Below the pieces are notes generated by a model. It saw only the letters and a program-made list of their open reading frames with translations. It ran no database searches and was not told the origin of the DNA. The position numbers were made by a program, and so were the translations under genes. A DNA stretch of 64,000 bases from Desulfomicrobium apsheronum (GTDB lineage: Bacteria; Desulfobacterota; Desulfovibrionia; Desulfovibrionales; Desulfomicrobiaceae): assembly GCF_900114115.1 (NCBI RefSeq), contig NZ_FORX01000005.1:166764-230763 (forward strand), in the 5' to 3' direction. Shown here piece after piece: positions 7,986-16,821 of the stretch (its first letter is position 1; each line of letters begins with the position of its first letter).

Positions 7986-10019
7986 CTAATACTCGGATCC
8001 GTGATCCAGGGGAATATCAACGGTAAATATCGTCCCCGGACCCTTCACGGCCCCCTCCGGCAAGACAGGGAGGTCGAAATCCGATGACAACGGGCTGTCC
8101 ACCCGAATCTCGCCCATGTGATCCTTGACGATGCCAAAGGACACGGACAGCCCGAGTCCCGTCCCCTTGCCCACCGACTTGGTGGTGTAGAACGGGTCGA
8201 AAATCTTCTTCAAGGACACTTCGTCAATCCCGGTGCCGCTGTCGGCGACATCAAGCGTGACGATGCCGAGCGGTGTCTTGAGCTTGGTGACCACCACGAT
8301 GACACCTCCGCTCTCGGGCATGGCGTCCTTGGCGTTGTTGAGCAGATTTATCCAGACTTGCTTGAGCTTCTCCGGGTCGCCGTAAATGATGGGGAAGCTG
8401 TCATCAAGCCTGGTCACGATCCGTACCCGGTCCAGCTCGAAGGAATGCCGGACCAGGCTCACGGACTCCATGACCGAGTTGTTGAAACACATCTCCCGCT
8501 TGTCGGTCTGCCCCTGGCGGGAAAAACCCAGCAGGTCGGCCACGATCTTGCGGCAGACCTTGGTCTGTTTCTCGATGACGGCCAGATCCTGGCTCAACTG
8601 GCTTTCTGGCGGCGCATCCTCCTTCAGAAGCTGGGAATACCCGAGGATGATCCCGAGCGGGGTGTTGATCTCATGCGCCACGCCGCCGGCCAGCTTGCCG
8701 ATGGATTCCATCTTCTGCGCCTGGATGAGCTGCTGCTCGTATTCCTTGATGTCCGTGACATCCCTGTCCATGCGCAGCAGGCTCACGATGCGGCCCGATT
8801 CGTCATGCACCGGAATCTGGACCACATGGAACCACTTGCGGCCGTCAGGGCCATCGACGCGTTCCTGCCTGTCCACGCGCTCACCGGTGATGAGCACCTC
8901 CCGGCCTTCGAGATTTCTGCGCTCCGCCTCTTCTTCCGAGAACAGGTGAAAATCGTTGAGTCCCCTGATTTCGGGCACGGTCTTGCCCACGCTCTGCGCA
9001 AAAGCCCGGTTGGATGTCTGGTAGATCATGCGTGTGTCCACCAGGGAGATGAGATCGGGATTCATGTCCAGCACCGTGGACAGAAGGCGCTGCTGGTTGG
9101 TCAGGGTCTGCTCGGCTTCGCGCAGGCCGCGAATGTGATCGCGGAGGGTAAAAGCCATGAAATCGAGCGATTCGGCCAGATCCTGGATTTCATCACCCAC
9201 GTTCTGCAGAAAAACAGGACAATCCCTGCAACTTGAGGGCTTGGGCCCGATTATGCACGCATGACAGGCGCATTTCGTATCCGGAACCAGCCAGCAACGG
9301 CGCACGCGATCATGGTGGGCCGGACAGCTCGTCTCGGTGCAGTTCATGATCTCCCAGCAAAAATGCTCACCCGGCAATACGGACAGGTTGTCGAGACTCC
9401 CCGTCACCAGATCCTCGGCATGAGCACGAAGCTTGGCCAGGCGGCGGGTCACGGTCCGGGCAAATATGCTGCCCAGGGCCATGGCCGCGAGCAGAACCCC
9501 GCCGAACATGGTCGCCAGGGCCGAGACGAACTGCTTGGTGGTTGCGTTCAAGCGGGACTTGGACAACCCGATGCGCACCGTCCCAATGCGCTCTCCCGCG
9601 ACCATTATGGGCGCCGCAAAATCGTAGACGAAGATCTGGCCCGTATCGATGAGCTGGACATGAACCCGCTCATGGCTGCCGACCCGATTGGCCTCCACCA
9701 GCTCGACGGGATAGCCCTTGACGAAGGAATGGGTGACGACACGGTTGTCCGCGTTCTGGACAAAGGCGTAGACCACGTCGCCGATTTCACTGACCAGATT
9801 TCTGAGCACGAGATAATCCTGCGCCAAAAGCGGATTCACGGCGCGGGCTGCAAGGCTCTCGACCAAGGCGGCCCCACGCAGCTTGTTTTCCGTCACCAGA
9901 GCCGAAGACGTCATCTTGGCCACGACGGGCAACAGGACCAACGCCATGCCAAGCACGATGGCGATGATGCCCAGATTGAGCTTGGTCTCGAATTTGAGTT
10001 TGGAAAAAAGGGACTTCAT
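7986..10019 (-). CDS. Membrane histidine kinase with nine-cysteine two-CW cluster and PAS domain
   Basis: 677 residues. TM1 is at about 15-38, followed by a periplasmic sensor part to about 165 and TM2 at about 168-190. A HAMP-like stretch leads to a Cys-rich module at 221-267 with nine Cys, beginning CWEIMNC and containing a second CW at 242-243. A PAS domain follows at about 310-425. The phospho-acceptor helix is GGVAHEINTPLG and the HATPase motifs include NLLNNAKDAM, DSGTGI and GKGTGLGLS. Known: two-CW modules occur in signalling proteins of anaerobes and probably bind metal. The ATG overlaps the stop of the PhnD-like gene, so the ligand-binding lipoprotein is likely its sensory partner. 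Confidence 0.92.
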   Translation of the reverse strand: MKSLFSKLKFETKLNLGIIAIVLGMALVLLPVVAKMTSSALVTENKLRGAALVESLAARAVNPLLAQDYLVLRNLVSEIGDVVYAFVQNADNRVVTHSFVKGYPVELVEANRVGSHERVHVQLIDTGQIFVYDFAAPIMVAGERIGTVRIGLSKSRLNATTKQFVSALATMFGGVLLAAMALGSIFARTVTRRLAKLRAHAEDLVTGSLDNLSVLPGEHFCWEIMNCTETSCPAHHDRVRRCWLVPDTKCACHACIIGPKPSSCRDCPVFLQNVGDEIQDLAESLDFMAFTLRDHIRGLREAEQTLTNQQRLLSTVLDMNPDLISLVDTRMIYQTSNRAFAQSVGKTVPEIRGLNDFHLFSEEEAERRNLEGREVLITGERVDRQERVDGPDGRKWFHVVQIPVHDESGRIVSLLRMDRDVTDIKEYEQQLIQAQKMESIGKLAGGVAHEINTPLGIILGYSQLLKEDAPPESQLSQDLAVIEKQTKVCRKIVADLLGFSRQGQTDKREMCFNNSVMESVSLVRHSFELDRVRIVTRLDDSFPIIYGDPEKLKQVWINLLNNAKDAMPESGGVIVVVTKLKTPLGIVTLDVADSGTGIDEVSLKKIFDPFYTTKSVGKGTGLGLSVSFGIVKDHMGEIRVDSPLSSDFDLPVLPEGAVKGPGTIFTVDIPLDHGSEY

Positions 10020-10939
10020 TGAAAATCCCTGTTCAGGCCAAGGCGTCGTATCAAGGTTCTGATTGGCTCGTAGTCCTCGTCGTGGGCGGAAATGATGTCG
10101 ATCATTCCGGCGGCGGCAAGAACCGGAGCATCATCGTGCCGGCTTGCGCTCAGGTCCAGCAGGGCCCGGGCGATCTTGTCCTTGATGGCCGGATCAAAGC
10201 CTTTGCGCACGGAGTACACCCAGCCCGGGTACGGACGGCTTTCCGCGAGCACGCGGATCTGGTCCAGGTCGATCTTGTCGCGCACGATATCAAGCGTGCC
10301 CTTGCGGATGGTGCCGACATCATAGGCACCCGTATACACGGCCAGGACCACCGCCTCCTGCCTTCCACCCGCGCCGGTGGCAAAGGCGACCTCCTGAAAA
10401 TCCTTTTGCGTGATGCCATGATCGAAGAACAGTCCGAAAGGATACAAAAAACCTCCGGCGGAATTGGGGTCAACGGCAATGATTCTTTTTCCCCGACAGT
10501 CCGCGAGGCTGTTTATGGCGGGGTTGTCGGCGCGCACGATGATCTGGCCCTGGAAATTGGCACCCCCGTCAGGCTCCACGACGCGCGCGAAGGCTTCCGA
10601 GCCCAGCTTGGCCAAGGATATGTAAACGAAAGGATTGGTAAAGGAGATGTCTATCTCGCCGCGCTCCACCATCTTGACGTGCTCGGCGAATGTATTGGGA
10701 AAGACCTGTCGCAGGGACAGCCCGGTCTTGTGCCGCAGGTATTCGAGCAGGCGGCGATGACGTTCAAAGGAGACGGAGTGGGAATACTGGGGCAGATAGG
10801 CATAGGTGATGGCCGAGGTCGAGCCGAGCGGAGCCACGCTTTCGACCTTTGACATGTCCACCTTCACGACGGGCTCGTTTTCCGTACAGGCAGCCATGAA
10901 GAAGAGCAGTATGAAAATCGGAAGTCGTGCTAACGTCAT
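10016..10939 (-). CDS. PhnD-like periplasmic binding lipoprotein
   Basis: 307 residues starting MTLARLPIF, with a GAAGAGGGA ribosome site. A 15-codon longer start was rejected because it lacks a signal-peptide shape. A lipoprotein signal ends in FFMAAC. The fold is the phosphate/phosphonate-binding PhnD type: YAYLPQYSHSVSFERHRRL, then ERGEIDISFTNPFVY and CRGKRIIAVDPNSAGG, where the SAGG loop normally contacts the oxyanion. No ABC permease or ATPase lies nearby. It is first in an operon with a histidine kinase, so it probably senses rather than transports. The ligand is unknown. Confidence 0.88.
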   Translation of the reverse strand: MTLARLPIFILLFFMAACTENEPVVKVDMSKVESVAPLGSTSAITYAYLPQYSHSVSFERHRRLLEYLRHKTGLSLRQVFPNTFAEHVKMVERGEIDISFTNPFVYISLAKLGSEAFARVVEPDGGANFQGQIIVRADNPAINSLADCRGKRIIAVDPNSAGGFLYPFGLFFDHGITQKDFQEVAFATGAGGRQEAVVLAVYTGAYDVGTIRKGTLDIVRDKIDLDQIRVLAESRPYPGWVYSVRKGFDPAIKDKIARALLDLSASRHDDAPVLAAAGMIDIISAHDEDYEPIRTLIRRLGLNRDFQ

Positions 10940-11235
10940 GGTCCCTCTTCGGCAATGGAATTTATGCCAATGCACGTACCCCAAAAGGACAAAACCAACA
11001 ACCAGAAGGTTTCTTCATCCTTGGGGCTGCGCACTTTCGGACATCCCCGTGCCGCGTGGAAGCGGCATGAAAGCGGGACGCCGGGGACCCTTCGGCGCAA
11101 TGAACGGTCGGCCATGAGTCTGATTCGGGGTTCTTTTCAGGAAATCAAACCCCTTCGACTTTATCTAGGCTTGATGCGCGGCCCCCGACATTGTATTGGA
11201 ACGCCAGTCAACAACCCTAAACACCGGATACAACC

Positions 11236-12102
11236 ATGCACTCGGTCAAACGACTTGCCCATATCGACTTCAACATTCCGGGCGTGAAAGCCGTCGGAAT
11301 GGAACTCATGAAACTGATCAACGCTCCGAGCCCCGATATGGAAGCCTTCGCCCGGACCGTCGAGCTGGATCCGGCCATCTTCGGCTCCATCCTGGCCTGC
11401 GCCAACTCCCCTTTGTTCGCCGGGATTACGGAAATCTCGGATTTGAAAGTCGCGCTCAACCGGCTTGGCATGAAGGAAATCCGTCGGATCATCTTCCATG
11501 TGGTCCTCGAATCGGCATTCAGGTCCGACAATGCAGAAATCAACAAGCTCTTGCGCGCCATCTGGAAACAGAATCTGGCCGTCTCGCTGACCATGCAGCG
11601 CCTCATTCAGGATTGTCCGCAAGTAAAGGCCCTGCCCATGGATATGGTCGGCATGATCTATCCCCTGGGCCTCATGCACGTCATTGGCATACCGGTGCTC
11701 GCCATCAACTACTATGATGCGTTTGCAAAATTCATCACCGAAGACCTCGCGCAGCCGCTGCCGGACATTTTCGCGCGTGAAAAAGAACTCTTCGACGGCT
11801 TCGACCACTTTGAACTGGGCGCGGAAATGATCAAGCGCTGGGGTTTTCCGGATTTCGTGCCCGACATCATCTCATCCTACCATGTGCCCGAACCGAGCCT
11901 GGATGCAGACAGCCGCACCCTGCATTCCCTGCTGCGTCTTGCCCGCCACCTGGCCCAGGAATACGGATACGCAGCGCTGCCCGATTCCCCTCCCGGATAT
12001 TGGCTGCAAGGCAATGTCCTGGACCAGTCCGGAGTCAACGAAGATGATATCAAGGCGGACGTCATGGACCAGTTGGACAAGATCCTGAAGATGTTTCACT
12101 GA
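11236..12102 (+). CDS. HDOD-domain signalling protein
   Basis: 288 residues, essentially one HDOD domain (a degenerate HD-GYP relative). The segment DPAIFGSILACANSPLF followed by ISDLKVALNRLGMKEIRRI is typical of HDOD proteins. These proteins are found near signalling and motility genes and are not known to be catalytic. It stands alone on the plus strand and ends at a strong bidirectional terminator. Its input and partner cannot be told from the sequence. Confidence 0.88.
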   Translation: MHSVKRLAHIDFNIPGVKAVGMELMKLINAPSPDMEAFARTVELDPAIFGSILACANSPLFAGITEISDLKVALNRLGMKEIRRIIFHVVLESAFRSDNAEINKLLRAIWKQNLAVSLTMQRLIQDCPQVKALPMDMVGMIYPLGLMHVIGIPVLAINYYDAFAKFITEDLAQPLPDIFAREKELFDGFDHFELGAEMIKRWGFPDFVPDIISSYHVPEPSLDADSRTLHSLLRLARHLAQEYGYAALPDSPPGYWLQGNVLDQSGVNEDDIKADVMDQLDKILKMFH

Positions 12103-12128
12103 TTCTCCACGGCGCCAGAAAAAACAGG

Positions 12129-12165
12129 GCCGCCGCGCCATTTTCGGACGCGGCGGCCTTTTTTG
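12129..12165. terminator. Bidirectional terminator between HDOD gene and FadL-type gene
   Basis: GGCCGCCGCG (12129-12138) pairs with CGCGGCGGCC (12150-12159). T6 follows on the plus strand, and A-rich sequence precedes the stem and serves as the minus-strand T-tract. It separates convergent genes. Confidence 0.92.
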
Positions 12166-12191
12166 TCTCCAGGAAACAAGGCTAACGGACT

Positions 12192-13430
12192 TTAAAACCT
12201 GTAGGTCACGCTCAGGCCCGCCATGTGAGCATGAGCGTCTTCACGGGTCAGCTCAATGATGTTCGCCTCTTTTCTTGCCTCGTATTTGCGGTCCTTCATC
12301 CACAGATAACCGTAGGACGCATCCACGACCCAGGTGTCGTTTATCTTCCAGCCGGCGCCCAAGGTCACTATCTGCCGATCGGTGCAGGGCACGGCATAAT
12401 CCTCGTAGTCGTCATTGACCGGAGACTGGTCGTAGACATAGCCGGCACGCAGATCGACGCTGTCGGTCAGGGCGTATTCGGCTCCAAATTGAAATCTCCA
12501 CGTGTTGTTCCAGTTCTTGTCGCTTTCCAGTTTGTCGTCGAAACCGGGCTGAAGATCATCATAATTGACGATCAGGGATTTGTAGGAACTCCACCTTGTC
12601 CAGACCGCATCGAACTCCAGGCTCAAGCGCTCCACGGGCTTTACCATGACGCCCATGGTCACGGATTCGGGAACAGGTTCGGTGCCGGTCACATCCGTGC
12701 TCTTGAAGGGAAGCGGCGTCGACCCTTTCTGCTTGAAGTCACCGTCTCCGTGAACCGTCATTTGGATTTCGCTGCGCCAGGTAAGACCGAACGCAAGCCA
12801 GTCGAAAGGCCGGTAACGCGCACCGAGATTCATGCCGTAGCCCCAGCCATCGGCGGATATTTCATGCAGATAATCCGAATTCGGTATGTCTGGATGTTTG
12901 AAGGTCATATCGTATTCGAAATTCAGATACGTGGCCTCAACACCCACAGCCAGCGAAAAGGCGTCGGAAAACCTCAAGGCCAGATTGGGATTGATGGACA
13001 CGGACTGGATGGCGGCGCGGGAGCAGTTGTAACGACCGACCCAGGAATCCGCGTCCTCGTATTCGGTGCCCAGGCCCACCCTGGAAAAAATGCCCAGCCC
13101 GAACCAGTAATTGTCCGAAAGCTGCTGCGTGTAATACATCGTGGGCAGGCCCCAGACCGAATCCGCGAAATCCATGTCGTCCGCCGTGCCGGACTTCACG
13201 TCCATGGTCGCCGAAGGAGCGATGGCCGTGGCTCCGATCTGAATCTGGCCGCCCGGCACGTCGGTGATGCAGGCCGGGTTGTAGGCCACGGATGAAGGAT
13301 CTCCATCCCGGGCCACCATGGCCCCGCCCAAGGCGTTGCCTCTGGCGCTCCATTCATAGACGCCATACCCTGCGGCCCAGCCCTGCAATGGCCAAAGAAC
13401 AACGCACAGCACAAAAATCCATCTTCGCAT
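12192..13430 (-). CDS. FadL/OmpP1/TodX-family outer-membrane transport protein
   Basis: 412 residues from MRRWIFVLCVVL, with a GGGAGAAGAG ribosome site. A Sec signal peptide ends near GWAAGYGVYEWS. The N-terminus then shows the family pattern SARGNALGGAMVARDGDPSSVAYNP, the plug with the NPA motif. Many amphipathic beta strands follow, and the protein ends in Phe (SVTYRF) as outer-membrane proteins do. Known: members carry hydrophobic compounds such as fatty acids or aromatics across the outer membrane. Its substrate cannot be inferred. It is monocistronic. Confidence 0.9.
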   Translation of the reverse strand: MRRWIFVLCVVLWPLQGWAAGYGVYEWSARGNALGGAMVARDGDPSSVAYNPACITDVPGGQIQIGATAIAPSATMDVKSGTADDMDFADSVWGLPTMYYTQQLSDNYWFGLGIFSRVGLGTEYEDADSWVGRYNCSRAAIQSVSINPNLALRFSDAFSLAVGVEATYLNFEYDMTFKHPDIPNSDYLHEISADGWGYGMNLGARYRPFDWLAFGLTWRSEIQMTVHGDGDFKQKGSTPLPFKSTDVTGTEPVPESVTMGVMVKPVERLSLEFDAVWTRWSSYKSLIVNYDDLQPGFDDKLESDKNWNNTWRFQFGAEYALTDSVDLRAGYVYDQSPVNDDYEDYAVPCTDRQIVTLGAGWKINDTWVVDASYGYLWMKDRKYEARKEANIIELTREDAHAHMAGLSVTYRF

Positions 13431-13578
13431 TTCTCTTCTCCCGCTTGTGATTTGCCCCGCCAACGTTGACAGAGCCCGGAGACTGTAGCAGGCAGAAATA
13501 AAACGTCAATGAACTATTATATCTTTTATATTCATTTTTTATGAACAATTTCTTTTGCCATACAGCGCCGGTGAACCC

Positions 13579-15210
13579 ATGACCGTAAGCGATCTTTTGA
13601 GCTTCTATTCCCCGAGACTCGCGAGCACGAACGATATGGCCCTGATCCTCGACCAGAGGGGCGAGGTGCTTTATGCCAACGAGGCGGTGCGCAGCATCCA
13701 AAGTGCTCCGTTCAGAAGCTATGTGCCCCAGGACATCATCGAACAATTGCAGGCTGAAGTCCGGAGCAAGGAATTCTCGAGCCTGCCAAAGAACATCCCG
13801 CCCGTGCGCGAGGCCAGATTGCGCGTCATCCTCCCCGACGGCGCGGGCACTCGCCATGTAAGCTGGAAATTCATCGGCATCCCGGCCACTGACGGCGCGA
13901 TCACGCTAGCCTGGGGCACCTTCAGGGCCACCGGACCCGGCCAGGAAATGGGGTTCACGGTCCTGCCGAGCGGCATCATCCAGGCCGCCAGCCCGGCCCT
14001 GTGCGCCATCTGCGGCTATACCCGGGACGAGCTTGTCGGCAGACCCGCGAGACAATTCTATTACACCGCCGCCTCGCGCAAGCGCATCGTCAACCAGCTC
14101 AATGAACGCAACGAGGTCGAGAACGGAGCCGTCACCCTGCGCTGCAAGGACGGCTCTCCGCTGACACTGTGGTACAGCGCCGAATCCATCCGGGCAGCGG
14201 GCGGCCGGATTCTTGCCTACAGCGGATTCTTCCAGCAGCGGCCCTTCACCTTTTCCTCCAAGCTGGCAGGTGAATTCACGCGCATCGTCGACGCCCTGCC
14301 CGACCTGGCCTGGGTCAGCGGACGGGACCTGCGCATCGTCGCGGCCAATCAGGCCTATCTGAGGGCTTACAAGCGCGAACGTGCCGAAGTCATCGGGCAA
14401 ACCGAATACGACTTTCTGGAACCCGAGCATGCCCGCTTTCCCATCGAGGCGGCGCTCAAGGTCTTCGAGGAAAAGCAGGAACTCCTCCATCCCGCCGTCC
14501 CCCATCTGACCGATCCGCAGGTCTGGTACAGGGTCATCCGCCGTCCCATCTTCGACGACGACCGCCAGGAGGTCATTGGTCTTTTGGGAATTGCCCAGGA
14601 TATCTCAGCCAAGGTCCTGCAGGAAAACGCCTTCATGGAGCAGCTGCGAGTCCGGGAGGAAGACGTGGTCGTGGTCAGCGACGATCAGGGCCGCATCCTG
14701 CGCCGCTCCGCCCAAACCCTGAACCCTTCGATATACGGGCGACCACAAACCTTTGACGCCTACACCCTCGACATGCGGCCGGTTCTCGACCTCATGCATC
14801 CGGACGATCTGCCCGCCGTGCGCCAGGCCATGCACCTCGTCCTGCGCGAACGGCGCGAACAGCACCTGGAATGCCGCATCCGCAATCAGACCGGAAACTA
14901 TTCCACCATCCTGGCTCGGCTGCTCTTTCACGACGCCATCTACGGCGAACCGCGCATGTACGTGGTGGTACGCGACATCACCGAGCAGATGGGCCTGCGC
15001 AAGGCGACCATGGTCATCGAACGGCTCAAGCTGGCCTCGGGCACACGCACCGACCGCGAGCTGGCCTCTTTCCTGAATGTCTCCGCCGCAGCCATCTCCA
15101 ACGCCCGCAAGAACGAGCGCGTCCCACCGGACTGGATCATCGACACAGGGCTGCGCACCGGCCGTTCCATCGACTGGATCGTCAGCGCCGTGATGCCGGG
15201 TCAGGCTTGA
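13579..15210 (+). CDS. Multi-PAS regulator with C-terminal phage-CI-like HTH
   Basis: 543 residues from MTVSDLLSFYSPRLAS. It has at least three PAS-like regions (about 15-110, 125-225 and 235-355) and probably a fourth (about 365-470, ending YVVVRDITEQMG). The last 60 residues form a helix-turn-helix resembling the phage CI repressor N-terminal domain: TDRELASFLNVSAAAISNAR. It has no histidine-kinase or GGDEF part. Known: PAS plus CI-type HTH proteins are frequent in Desulfovibrionales. Inference: a cytoplasmic one-component sensor. The ribosome site is weak (GGTGA), so the start is less certain. Confidence 0.82.
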   Translation: MTVSDLLSFYSPRLASTNDMALILDQRGEVLYANEAVRSIQSAPFRSYVPQDIIEQLQAEVRSKEFSSLPKNIPPVREARLRVILPDGAGTRHVSWKFIGIPATDGAITLAWGTFRATGPGQEMGFTVLPSGIIQAASPALCAICGYTRDELVGRPARQFYYTAASRKRIVNQLNERNEVENGAVTLRCKDGSPLTLWYSAESIRAAGGRILAYSGFFQQRPFTFSSKLAGEFTRIVDALPDLAWVSGRDLRIVAANQAYLRAYKRERAEVIGQTEYDFLEPEHARFPIEAALKVFEEKQELLHPAVPHLTDPQVWYRVIRRPIFDDDRQEVIGLLGIAQDISAKVLQENAFMEQLRVREEDVVVVSDDQGRILRRSAQTLNPSIYGRPQTFDAYTLDMRPVLDLMHPDDLPAVRQAMHLVLRERREQHLECRIRNQTGNYSTILARLLFHDAIYGEPRMYVVVRDITEQMGLRKATMVIERLKLASGTRTDRELASFLNVSAAAISNARKNERVPPDWIIDTGLRTGRSIDWIVSAVMPGQA

Positions 15211-15310
15211 ATCCGGCTCCCTCGCACCGGTTTATGGGGACAAGGAATTATTGTGCTTGCGGCGCGACATGGGTAGAAATCGGACTTTAAACACCATCTG
15301 GAGATTATCC

Positions 15311-16636
15311 ATGAAACCGTTGCTTCTGCTGCTGTTTTTTTTGATCCCGGCCTGCGCCGGCCACCAGGCTACCTCCTCGGCGTCGCAGGAGAAATGGCTG
15401 ACCCTGAACAGGGAATTCATCGCCCTGCACACCAAAGGCTCCCACGACCAGGCCTTGACGACAGCCCTGCAGGGAGTCGCGTTGGCGCAGGATTTCATGC
15501 CTCGGGAAAACGCAGATCTGGCGACTTCGCTGAACAATCTCGGGGTTACCTACGCAGCCCTGGGCCGGTTCGCGGAAGCCAGGGAAGCGTTGGAAAGAGC
15601 CCTGGCCATGCGCGAAAAAGTCCTGGGCCCCAATCACGCCGAAGTGGCCACGACCTTAAGCAATCTTGGGGAGCTTTATGCGGACATGAATCTGCCCTCG
15701 GAAGCGGAGGACGCATTCATCAGGGCACTTGAAATCCGGGAGGCCGGACTTGGGTCCGACAACGCCGATCTTGCCGAGACCCTGAACAACCTCGGTGAAC
15801 TCTATCTGCGCCGAGGACTCCTGGATCAGAGCGACAAATTGTTGCGACGAGCGCTGGCCATCCGGGAAGAAAAACTGGGGGCAAACCACCCGCAGGTCGC
15901 CCGCACCCTCGACAATCTGGCCGGGATAGAACAGACCCGCAACAACTTTCCCCAGGCGCGGGATCTCCTGGAACGTTCGCTGATCATAAAGGAAGGCGCT
16001 CTTGGGCCCTTGCACCCCTGGCTGACAAACACCCTGACCAGTCTGGCGGAAGTCCTCATGGCCCAGGGTATGATCGCCGAGGCGGAACCCTTGGCGCGCA
16101 GGGCCGTGAACATCGGGGAGTCTGCATACGGCCGGGACAGCGTGCGCCTGGCCCTTCCGCTCACGACCCTGGGCAACCTGATGCGCAGGCAGGGACGTTT
16201 CGATGAAGCCGAAGAGATGCTCACCCGGGCGCTGCAACTGCAGGAGCAGACATTGCCGGCGGACCATCTCGACATTGCAATTTCCCTTGGCAATCTGGCC
16301 TCGGTTCACTATGCCCAAGGTCGATTTACCGAGGCCAAGTCGCTTTACGAACGGGCACTGGCCATCAACGAAGCGGGCCTGGGACAAAAGCATGGCGACG
16401 TGGCCCAGCTTCTGCACAATCTGGGCGTGGTCAATCGCAAGCTCGGGGATCCTCAGCAGGCCAGGACCTTGCTCATGCGGGCCCTGTCCATCCGCGAGGC
16501 ACTGTTTGGCACATCGGCACCCCCGGTGGCCGACACTCTGGAGGCGCTGGCCTACACTCTGAAGGACGCAGGCGACGCCGCTTCAGCCGCCGCATATCTG
16601 GAGCGGGCCAAGGCCATTCGCGGACAGACATGGTGA
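15311..16636 (+). CDS. Lipoprotein with about ten kinesin-light-chain-type TPRs
   Basis: 441 residues. The signal MKPLLLLLFFLIPACAG has a lipobox Cys at 15. Nearly the whole mature protein is made of 42-residue TPRs, about nine clear copies plus a degenerate first one. Repeated motifs are TLxNLGELY, A/RALxIRE and LGxxHxxVA. The 42-residue period marks the TPR_10/TPR_12 kind rather than the 34-residue kind. Known: these act as protein-binding scaffolds. The export signal places it in the periplasm, anchored to a membrane. It lies between the PAS regulator and motA, with no sign of a shared transcript. Confidence 0.88.
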   Translation: MKPLLLLLFFLIPACAGHQATSSASQEKWLTLNREFIALHTKGSHDQALTTALQGVALAQDFMPRENADLATSLNNLGVTYAALGRFAEAREALERALAMREKVLGPNHAEVATTLSNLGELYADMNLPSEAEDAFIRALEIREAGLGSDNADLAETLNNLGELYLRRGLLDQSDKLLRRALAIREEKLGANHPQVARTLDNLAGIEQTRNNFPQARDLLERSLIIKEGALGPLHPWLTNTLTSLAEVLMAQGMIAEAEPLARRAVNIGESAYGRDSVRLALPLTTLGNLMRRQGRFDEAEEMLTRALQLQEQTLPADHLDIAISLGNLASVHYAQGRFTEAKSLYERALAINEAGLGQKHGDVAQLLHNLGVVNRKLGDPQQARTLLMRALSIREALFGTSAPPVADTLEALAYTLKDAGDAASAAAYLERAKAIRGQTW

Positions 16637-16821
16637 GCGTGAATGCAGAAAATACGTTCATCCCAAAGGCTTTTCCGGATGCGTTCAGGCAAAAGCCTGA
16701 AATTCGAAATTAGACGTTTCATTTGTTTTTCTGTAGATGTATTGGCTCTTGCCACGGCGAAATTTCGCCAACATGATTCATAACGAACTTCATTTCAAAG
16801 TCAGGAGCGGGTTACAACGCA

